Source of the DNA: CFX2 sp014338005
Lineage (GTDB): Bacteria > Chloroflexota > Anaerolineae > Aggregatilineales > Phototrophicaceae
Reading direction: 5' to 3'
Assembly (NCBI GenBank): GCA_030263555.1
Contig: SZPE01000006.1
Location: 28,795-92,794, forward strand
DNA: 64,000 nucleotides
Of the stretch, positions 57,780 through 64,000 are shown piece after piece. The position numbers and the translations under genes were made by a program. The notes under the pieces were generated by a model, which saw only the letters and a list, made by a program, of their open reading frames with translations, made no database searches and had not been told where the DNA came from. How positions within the stretch are numbered: the first letter of the stretch is position 1; the number at the start of each line of letters is the position of its first letter.

Positions 57780-59111
57780 ATGTCCCAGGCCAAAATTAAA
57801 CCCCGTCTGCCTAAAGGAATGCGCGATTTCCTGCCGGACGATATGCTCAAGCGCGACTACGTGTTCGGCGTGGTGCGCGACGTGTTCCACCTGTACGGCT
57901 TCGAGCCGCTGCAAACGCCGGTGCTGGAACTGAAAGATACGCTGATGGGCAAATATGGCGAGGACGCCGAGAAGCTCATCTACCATGCCCAACACCCCGG
58001 CGGCAAGGAAGAAGTCGCCCTGCGTTACGACCTGACCGTGCCGCTGGCGCGGGTAGTCGCGCTGTACGAAAACGAGATCAGCCTGCCGTTTAAACGTTAC
58101 CAGCTGTCGCCGGTATGGCGGGCGGAACGCCCCCAGCGTGGGCGCTACCGCGAGTTTTACCAGTGCGACGCCGACATCGTGGGCGTGGCAGGCATGGACG
58201 CCGACGCCGAAATCCTGGGCGTGGTGGTCACGGCGCTGCGGCGGCTGGGTTTTTCGCAGTTCAGCGTCAAAATCAACAACCGCAAGCTGCTGACGGCCAT
58301 CGGCATTTATGCCGGCGTGCCGGACGAACAGCTTGGCGACCTGTACCGCAGCGTGGATAAGTTCGACAAAATCGGCGCGGACGGCGTGCGGAGCGAACTA
58401 CTGGAGCGCGGCATCGGCCAGGAAGCTGTCGCCCGTATGATGGGCCTGATTCAGGCTAAACAGCCGGGGCTGGAAAGCCTGGATTACCTGGACGAGATGA
58501 TGGAGGGCATCCCGGCGGCGCAGGAGGGCCTGCGCGAGCTGCGCGAACTGGCCGGCCACCTGGATGACGCGGGCATTCCGCCGGTTTTTTACGAGTTCGA
58601 CCTAACGATGGTGCGCGGCCTGGGTTATTACACCGGCCCGATCTTCGAGACGGTTATTACCGAGCCGAACCTGGGCAGCGTGACCGGCGGCGGGCGCTAC
58701 GACGACCTGATCGGCCTGTTCCGCCGGGAAAGCCTGCCGACCACCGGCACGTCGCTGGGCATCGAGCGCATCATTGACCTGATGGACATCCTCGGCCTGT
58801 ACCCCAACGGCATCGGCGGCACGGTCGTGCAGGTTTTGGTGGCCGTCTTCAACGACGATACACGCCGCGACTCGACCCGGCTGGCGGCGGAACTGCGCGC
58901 GGCGGGCATCCAGACCGAACTGTACTTGCAGGACAAAAACCTGGGCAAGCAGTTGAACTACGCCGACAAAAAACGCATCCCGCTGGTAGCCGTCCTGGGG
59001 CCGGAGGAAATCGCGGCGGGCGTGGTGAAGATCAAACGCCTGAGCGACGGCGCGGAGGCGACGATCAGCCGGGGCGAAGCCGGCGCAAAAGCGCGCGAGA
59101 TGTTGAGGTAG
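57780..59111 (+). CDS. hisS: histidyl-tRNA synthetase
   Basis: The ATG at 57780 follows GAGGAG and gives 443 residues. It is a class II synthetase. Motif 1 is in the KPRLPKGMRDFLPDDMLKRD and LYGFEPLQTPVLE region. Motif 2 is LSPVWRAERPQRGRYREFYQ, and RYDLTVPLARV supplies the ATP-binding loop. The His-specific VRGLGYYTGPIFE is intact, motif 3 is LGSVTGGGRYDDLI with GTSLGIERI, and the anticodon domain closes the chain. It is expressed behind the leader and attenuator. Confidence 0.96.
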   Translation: MSQAKIKPRLPKGMRDFLPDDMLKRDYVFGVVRDVFHLYGFEPLQTPVLELKDTLMGKYGEDAEKLIYHAQHPGGKEEVALRYDLTVPLARVVALYENEISLPFKRYQLSPVWRAERPQRGRYREFYQCDADIVGVAGMDADAEILGVVVTALRRLGFSQFSVKINNRKLLTAIGIYAGVPDEQLGDLYRSVDKFDKIGADGVRSELLERGIGQEAVARMMGLIQAKQPGLESLDYLDEMMEGIPAAQEGLRELRELAGHLDDAGIPPVFYEFDLTMVRGLGYYTGPIFETVITEPNLGSVTGGGRYDDLIGLFRRESLPTTGTSLGIERIIDLMDILGLYPNGIGGTVVQVLVAVFNDDTRRDSTRLAAELRAAGIQTELYLQDKNLGKQLNYADKKRIPLVAVLGPEEIAAGVVKIKRLSDGAEATISRGEAGAKAREMLR

Positions 59112-59164
59112 AATAAGCCGGCTGCGCTTCGCCCGTCATCAACGAAAAACAACCCCCAAATTAA

Positions 59165-59173
59165 TGCTATACT
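59165..59173 (+). promoter_or_regulatory. extended -10 promoter of the ABC exporter
   Basis: TGCTATACT lies about 42 bases before the ATG at 59215. The operator below begins on its last bases. Confidence 0.5.
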
Positions 59174-59191
59174 GTAATCACTATATTACAG
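59172..59191. promoter_or_regulatory. inverted-repeat operator of the ABC exporter
   Basis: CTGTAAT and ATTACAG are 7-bp arms around CACTAT. The site covers the end of the -10 and the transcription start, so it should bind a repressor, of GntR or MarR type by shape. The regulator gene is not adjacent. Confidence 0.5.
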
Positions 59192-59214
59192 GCCGTTTTT
59201 CAAAAGGGGGAGTT

Positions 59215-59958
59215 ATGCCGGCAGTCGTCGAAACGCGCAGTCTGCGGAAGCAGTATCACCTGGGCGATGTGACGGTTGAAGCCCTGCGGGGCGTGGATTT
59301 CGCCGCCGCCCAGGGTGAATTTGTGGCGATCATGGGGCCGTCGGGGTCGGGCAAGTCCACGCTGCTGCATCTGCTGGGCGGCCTGGACAGCGCCAGCGGC
59401 GGCGATGTGCTGCTGGATGGCCGGTCTTATACGCAGATGTCCGACGACGAGCTGACCATCACGCGCCGCCGCCAGATCGGCTTCATTTTCCAGTTTTTTA
59501 ACCTGCTGCCGACGCTGACGGCTGCCGAAAACGTGGCGCTGCCGCTGACGATTGACGGCCAGCGCCCGGACGCGGCGTATATCATGAGCCTGCTGGAACA
59601 GGTCGGGCTGGCCGACCGCAAAGATCACAAACCGCACCAGCTTTCCGGCGGGCAGCAGCAGCGGGTAGCGATTGCGCGGGCGCTGGTGGCGCAGCCTAAA
59701 ATCGTCCTGGCAGACGAACCCACCGGCAACCTAGACAGCCAGTCCGGGCAGGCGGTTCTCGACCTGCTGCGCCGCGCCAGCCGCGAGCAGGGGCAGACGA
59801 TGGTGATGGTGACGCACGACCACCGCGCCGCCGCCAATGCCGACCGGGTGGTTTTCCTCAAGGATGGGCAGACGGTGAATATGGTCAGCCTGGACGACAC
59901 CGGCGGCAAAACCCGCACCCAGACGGTCGCCGCCGTGATGACCGAAGTCGGGCTGTAG
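59215..59958 (+). CDS. MacB/LolD-type ABC transporter ATPase
   Basis: The ATG at 59215 follows AGGGGGAG and gives 247 residues. Walker A is MGPSGSGKSTLLHLLGGLD, the Q loop FIFQFFNLLPTLTAAENV, the signature LSGGQQQRVAIARAL and Walker B VLADEPTGNLDS, with the H loop MVTHDHRAA. The best relatives pair with FtsX/MacB permeases in export, lipoprotein release or peptide resistance. The permease follows eleven bases after the stop. Confidence 0.94.
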   Translation: MPAVVETRSLRKQYHLGDVTVEALRGVDFAAAQGEFVAIMGPSGSGKSTLLHLLGGLDSASGGDVLLDGRSYTQMSDDELTITRRRQIGFIFQFFNLLPTLTAAENVALPLTIDGQRPDAAYIMSLLEQVGLADRKDHKPHQLSGGQQQRVAIARALVAQPKIVLADEPTGNLDSQSGQAVLDLLRRASREQGQTMVMVTHDHRAAANADRVVFLKDGQTVNMVSLDDTGGKTRTQTVAAVMTEVGL

Positions 59959-59968
59959 GGGGTGCGTC

Positions 59969-62011
59969 ATGGCGTCAATTTACGGGCTGGCCTGGCGCTA
60001 CCTGTTCGCCAACCGGGTGCGTTCGCTGTTAAGTGTCGCGGCGGTGATGCTGGGCGTGGCCGTGACCATCTCCGGCAGCATGATCGCCGAATCGGTGCGC
60101 GAGGGCATTTTGCGGTCAGACGAACTGCGCGTCTTGATGGAAGGTATGATCGCCATGCTCGACCCGGCCATGCTGTTCATCGGCCTGGTGGTGATGCTGG
60201 CAGCCGGCTTCCTCATCTTCAACACCTTCGGCATGACCATCACCCGCCGCCGCCAGCAGATCGGCGGCCTGCGCGCGCTCGGTTTGACGCGCGGCCAGAC
60301 CATGCGCGTGATTCTGGCGGAGGCGCTGCTGCTGGGCGTGGTCGGCGCGGCGCTGGGTGTAATCTTCAGCCTGGTTTTGGGGCAGTTGTTGATCGCTTTC
60401 ATCAAACCGTTCGCCGGGCAAATGGTGGCCTTTGGCGATGCCACGCCGGAACTGCCGGTGGTGATCTTCGCGGCGGTGATGGGGCTGCTGATTACGCTGC
60501 TGTCGGTGCTGCTGCCGGCGCGCCGGGCCGCGCGCGCGGCCCCGCTGGATGCCCTGCGCGAGCCGGAAGCCGCCGGGCTTGAACCAGCGCGGCGCGGGCA
60601 AACGGTGCTGGGGGCGCTGCTGATGGCCGGACTGCTGGCCTACGTCATCCTGATGCCGCCGGGCGAATGGGTGGCGTACCCGCTGGATACCCCACTGACG
60701 GCGCTGGTCATCCTGCTGTGGCTGGCAGGGGTGCTGCTGCTGCTGCCGGGAGTGATCGGCCTGGCAGCGCGCCTGGGACGGCGGCTGCTGCCCGGTACGA
60801 CAGGCCGCCTGATGACCGACAATCTGCGGCGGGCGCGCGGGCGGGTCACGCTCACGGTGCTGACGCTGGCTTTCGCCCTGCTGGTCATTATTGCATTGAA
60901 CGGCTTTATGGACTTTTTCCTTAATCACAGCGTCGGCGCAACCCTGAAAGCCGCCGGGCAGCGCGACGCTTTTTTTGTGTCGCGTATTGACATCGCCGGC
61001 GGTTGGGGCGAAATCATCGCGCGCGGCCTGGACAGCATCATGCTGGCCGACGACGAACTTCAGGCGCTTGTGGAGACGGTCGAAGGGAGCGCGAACTACA
61101 CCCTGAATTATTTCGTCGTCGTGCCGGAACTGTCATTTTTTGGCACCGGATACTTTTCGTACATGATTGACCCGGTGCTGCTGCGCGGCGTGGGCGAAGC
61201 CATGTTCACGTTCTCGGAAGGCGACTGGAACACGGCGCTGCCGGTGATGGAAGCGGGCTGCGGGGCGCTGGTTTCGCCGGCGGTGGCCGCCCGGAATAAT
61301 GTTGGCCTCGGCGATACGCTCACCGTCACCGGGCGCGGTGGGCCGCTGGACTGTACGATTGCCGGCCTCGGCACGTCGGTCGCGGGCGCAACCATCATCA
61401 GCGATACCCAACACGACCAGCTCACGGATATGAACCCGTCGCTGGTGCTGATTCTGCCGCACCTCGATACCGACCCCGACGAACTGGCAGCCCGCATCCA
61501 GGCGCTCAGCGCCAGCTTCCCCGAAATACGGCTGACCTGGGTTTCCGATTTTGCGGTCGCGCTGGACGATTCGGGCGAAATCATCAATGTGGCGTTCAAC
61601 GCCATGCTGGTGCTGGCGAGTTTTGCGGCGGCCTTTGGCGTGGTTAACACCATGCTGATGAGCGTGGACGAACGCCGGCGCGAAATCGGCCTGCTGCGGG
61701 CAGTGGGCGCTACCCGCGCGCAGATGCGGCGCATCATCATCGGCGAGGCGGTTTTTATGGGTGCAGTCGGCGGGGTCGTTGGCCTGGCGGCGGGGCTGGG
61801 GGCGGTGCTGGTTATCGTGCTGACCTACGGCCTGAACAGCATGGGCCTTGACGCTGATCTGCTGCCGATTGCGCTGGCATCGGCGCAGACCGCGCTGGCG
61901 ACCGGTTTCGCGGGTTTGATCGCCGCGCCGGTGATGGCGGCGCTGGCCGCCTGGCTGCCCGCGCGCGGCATCCTGCGCGAAACGCCTATCGAAACGCTGG
62001 CGCTGACCTGA
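59969..62011 (+). CDS. FtsX/MacB-like ABC permease with duplicated core
   Basis: This 680-residue membrane protein starts with an N-terminal helix (VRSLLSVAAVMLGVAVTISG). A first FtsX unit has three helices (about 50-180, GLRALGLTRGQTMRVILAEA). A middle segment with two helices leads to a second half with its own anchor (RGRVTLTVLTLAFALLVIIA), a large external domain (about 325-530) and a second FtsX unit (IGLLRAVGATRAQMRRIIIG). The duplicated core suggests one chain forms the channel. The external domain may bind substrate. Confidence 0.9.
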   Translation: MASIYGLAWRYLFANRVRSLLSVAAVMLGVAVTISGSMIAESVREGILRSDELRVLMEGMIAMLDPAMLFIGLVVMLAAGFLIFNTFGMTITRRRQQIGGLRALGLTRGQTMRVILAEALLLGVVGAALGVIFSLVLGQLLIAFIKPFAGQMVAFGDATPELPVVIFAAVMGLLITLLSVLLPARRAARAAPLDALREPEAAGLEPARRGQTVLGALLMAGLLAYVILMPPGEWVAYPLDTPLTALVILLWLAGVLLLLPGVIGLAARLGRRLLPGTTGRLMTDNLRRARGRVTLTVLTLAFALLVIIALNGFMDFFLNHSVGATLKAAGQRDAFFVSRIDIAGGWGEIIARGLDSIMLADDELQALVETVEGSANYTLNYFVVVPELSFFGTGYFSYMIDPVLLRGVGEAMFTFSEGDWNTALPVMEAGCGALVSPAVAARNNVGLGDTLTVTGRGGPLDCTIAGLGTSVAGATIISDTQHDQLTDMNPSLVLILPHLDTDPDELAARIQALSASFPEIRLTWVSDFAVALDDSGEIINVAFNAMLVLASFAAAFGVVNTMLMSVDERRREIGLLRAVGATRAQMRRIIIGEAVFMGAVGGVVGLAAGLGAVLVIVLTYGLNSMGLDADLLPIALASAQTALATGFAGLIAAPVMAALAAWLPARGILRETPIETLALT

Positions 62012-62044
62012 TTTAGTTTCCACCCGGCAGTGACGGGGCGATTC

Positions 62045-62053
62045 TGGTAAAAT
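62045..62053 (+). promoter_or_regulatory. candidate extended -10 promoter of malQ
   Basis: TGGTAAAAT lies 28 bases before the ATG at 62081. Confidence 0.4.
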
Positions 62054-62080
62054 AACACCATAAACTGGAAACGCACACCA

Positions 62081-63646
62081 ATGATGGATGGGACGATGGC
62101 TGCTGATAACCCGATCTTTCCGCGTTCGAGCGGCATCCTTTTACACCCGACCTCGCTGCCGGGGCGCTATGGCATCGGCGACCTGGGCGAATGGGCATAC
62201 CGTTTTGCCGACTGGCTGGAAGCTGTCGGGCAGTCCGTCTGGCAGATTTTGCCGCTCGGCCCGACCAGCTACGGCGACTCGCCCTACCAGTGTCTATCGG
62301 CCTTCGCCGGCAACCCGCTGCTCATCAGCCTTGACCGGCTGGTGGAGGACAGCTGGCTGACGCCGGATGACCTGGCCGATGTGCCGGCGTTTTCACCTTT
62401 TCTGGTGGATTTTGGCCCTGTCATCAACTATCACAATCGCATCCTCGGCCTAGCTTACGAACGTTTTGAAACCCGCGCCACGCCGGAACAGCGCCAGGAA
62501 TACAGCACCTGGGCTGCCGAAAACGCCTATTGGCTGGATGATTTTGCGCTGTTCACCGCGCTCAAAAACTCGTATGGCGGGCGTCCCTGGGTGGAGTGGC
62601 CGCAGGGCGAGGCGCTGCGCCAGCCGGAGGCGCTGGAGTCGGCGCGCAAACGTCTGAGCCGCGAGATCGAGGAACAGTGTTTCCGGCAGTGGGTCTTTTT
62701 CCGCCAGTGGGCGGCGCTTAAAACCTACGTCAACGCGAAGGGCATCCGGCTGGTGGGCGACATCCCGATTTTTGTCGCCCACGACAGCGCCGACGTGTGG
62801 GCCAACCGCGACTTCTTCACCTTAGATGAAGCCGGCCAGCCGGTTTTTATCGCCGGGGTGCCGCCGGATTACTTCAGCCCCACCGGCCAGCGTTGGGGCA
62901 ACCCGCTCTACCACTGGGACCGGCTGGCCGAGGACGGCTACCGCTGGTGGATCGAACGCATCAGAGCGACCCTGGCGGTAGTAGACATCGTGCGGATTGA
63001 CCACTTCCGGGGTTTCGAGGCCTACTGGGAAATCCCGGCCAGCGAGCCGACCGCCGTCAAGGGACGCTGGGTTCCAGGGCCGGGCTTCGAGTTTTTCGAC
63101 GTGGTGCAGAAGGCCCTGGGCAACAAACTGCCGATCATCGCCGAAGACCTGGGACTGATTACGCCGGGGGTAATCGAACTGCGCGACGGCCTGGGGCTGC
63201 CGGGCATGAAGATTTTACAGTTCGCTTTTGGCGGCTCCGGCGGCGAAAACCGGTTTTTGCCGCACCACCACGAGCCGAATTCGGTCGTTTACACCGGCAC
63301 ACACGACAACAATACCACCCTCGGCTGGTGGCAGAGCGGCGAGGCCACGCCGGATATTCAGAGCTTTTTGCAGGATTACATCGGCCACCCGGTGACGGAA
63401 ATCAACTGGGATTTAATCCGGGTGGGTATGATGTCGGTGGCGCATACGTTCGTCGCGCCGCTGCAAGATGTGTGGGGCTTCGGCATGGACACACGCATGA
63501 ACACGCCGGGGCGCGAAGCCGGGAACTGGGGCTGGCGCTTTACGGTGGAATGGCTGGACAACCCGGCCAAAGACCGTCTGGCGCACATGACCCGCATTTA
63601 CGGGCGCTGGCCGCAAACCGACAACGACGAAACCGCCGCTTCCTAA
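62081..63646 (+). CDS. malQ: 4-alpha-glucanotransferase (amylomaltase, GH77)
   Basis: This 521-residue enzyme starts at 62081 or an ATG five codons in. SSGILLHPTSLPGRYGIGDL opens the fold. The nucleophile is in VVDIVRIDHFRGFEAYWEIP, the acid/base Glu in LPIIAEDLGLITPGVIELRD and the third acid in VVYTGTHDNNTTLGWW. It transfers maltosyl units between glucans in glycogen or maltodextrin turnover. No other glycogen gene is in the window. Length matches the family. Confidence 0.95.
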   Translation: MMDGTMAADNPIFPRSSGILLHPTSLPGRYGIGDLGEWAYRFADWLEAVGQSVWQILPLGPTSYGDSPYQCLSAFAGNPLLISLDRLVEDSWLTPDDLADVPAFSPFLVDFGPVINYHNRILGLAYERFETRATPEQRQEYSTWAAENAYWLDDFALFTALKNSYGGRPWVEWPQGEALRQPEALESARKRLSREIEEQCFRQWVFFRQWAALKTYVNAKGIRLVGDIPIFVAHDSADVWANRDFFTLDEAGQPVFIAGVPPDYFSPTGQRWGNPLYHWDRLAEDGYRWWIERIRATLAVVDIVRIDHFRGFEAYWEIPASEPTAVKGRWVPGPGFEFFDVVQKALGNKLPIIAEDLGLITPGVIELRDGLGLPGMKILQFAFGGSGGENRFLPHHHEPNSVVYTGTHDNNTTLGWWQSGEATPDIQSFLQDYIGHPVTEINWDLIRVGMMSVAHTFVAPLQDVWGFGMDTRMNTPGREAGNWGWRFTVEWLDNPAKDRLAHMTRIYGRWPQTDNDETAAS

Positions 63647-63657
63647 ACTGCTGTCTG

Positions 63658-63681
63658 GGGGCGCGGATTAACCTGCGCCCC
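63658..63681. repeat. GGGGCGC palindrome, copy 2
   Basis: GGGGCGC and GCGCCCC flank GGATTAACCT, matching the copy at 56636 in arms and in the GGA loop start. It lies just after malQ and may end that transcript. From there to 63893 I see nothing else. Confidence 0.65.
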
Positions 63682-63893
63682 GCACCTTCATTACAATCCC
63701 GTTATTTTTGTACGTTTTAGGATTTCGTTAGCCGACCCCGACTATTGTAGCGCGAGGTTAACGCTTTTCATCAGCAGGGCAGTGCGTACAACTCAGGGCG
63801 CACGCGCAGGTATGCCCTACAATATGTGGCCGATCAACACCGATTCTGCATTAGCGACTAGAGACCAACCACTGACTTGTCAACGACCAGCGG

Positions 63894-64000
63894 CTAAAGC
63901 GGCTGGCTTGTCCCTGGCGCTGCGCCCGCCGCTTCGGTGACAGCAGCAGTGATGGCGGGCGCATCCGAGACAATAGGCGCATTGACTGACGCCCAACAAG
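63894..64000 (-). mobile_element. possible IS200/IS605-type right end with the 3' end of tnpB
   Basis: On minus a frame enters from the right edge and stops at 63894 after GTSQPL. Its 34 residues are Ala/Thr-rich, like the unstructured tails of some TnpB proteins. The stop lies inside CAGCCGCTTTAGCCGCTGG, a hairpin-forming end like those that close IS605-family elements. Nothing from the catalytic region is in the window, so this is a guess from end structure and composition. Confidence 0.25.

Overview
The window looks like chromosome of a Chloroflexota bacterium, most likely Anaerolineae-like. This is an inference from gene content: GC-rich DNA, long Thr/Pro (TPT/TDTPT) stalks on secreted or membrane proteins, SH3-type repeats, lipoproteins and Sec-type secreted proteins without outer-membrane machinery, a bacterial PHAX-type RNA-binding domain, and DUF3160/DUF4139/DUF2304 proteins. 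Most of it is housekeeping or signalling DNA, with three accessory patches: a split restriction-modification enzyme near 18-21.5 kb, a lower-GC type II R-M pair plus a TIR-kinase near 28-34 kb, and a possible insertion-sequence end at the right edge.

Layout. 0-1.2 kb: the 5' end of a gene leaving the window, a conserved small protein and a GlsB/YeaQ-type membrane protein. 1.2-5.1 kb: a minus-strand surface-glycan block (GT-C-like membrane protein, GT4, GT2). 5.4-11.7 kb: a plus-strand stressosome operon with three RsbR-type sensors, RsbS, two RsbT-type kinases and a PP2C phosphatase. 11.8-13.3 kb: an RDD protein and a PHAX-domain protein. 13.4-17.2 kb: acylphosphatase, a CrtI-like oxidoreductase and acetyl-CoA synthetase. 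17.3-18.3 kb: YceI under paired palindromic operators and a small secreted protein. 18.3-21.5 kb: a nuclease-methylase enzyme whose C-terminal specificity domain is cut off by a 14/7-bp tandem repeat. 21.8-23.7 kb: Roadblock, V4R and response-regulator genes. 23.8-28.3 kb: small membrane proteins, rhomboid, FmdB, an ArsR-like regulator, a 42-codon gene with its own promoter and terminator, and a TPR protein.

28.4-34.4 kb: DNA methyltransferase and endonuclease, a SAM methyltransferase and a 1122-aa TIR/Ser-Thr-kinase/TM/SH3/lectin-like fusion. 34.7-39.7 kb: leuS and a SulP anion transporter preceded by a c-di-AMP (ydaO-type) riboswitch with a terminator. 40-46.7 kb: a GNAT-like protein with a Ycf45/SpoIIIAA-like ATPase, a GNAT, an SH3 lipoprotein, tRNA-Arg(ACG), DUF4139. 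46.9-50.1 kb: pdhA-pdhB-pdhC on the minus strand. 50.4-56.6 kb: DUF3160 and a ribose-type sugar ABC transporter. 56.9-63.6 kb: DinB-like protein, hisS behind an apparent His-codon attenuator, a MacB-type ABC exporter and malQ.

The strongest leads are the repeat-controlled reading frame of the nuclease-methylase gene, the TIR-kinase receptor-like protein, the c-di-AMP switch on SulP, and the hisS leader. Everything here was read by eye. Family names rest on motif recognition, and no database search was run.
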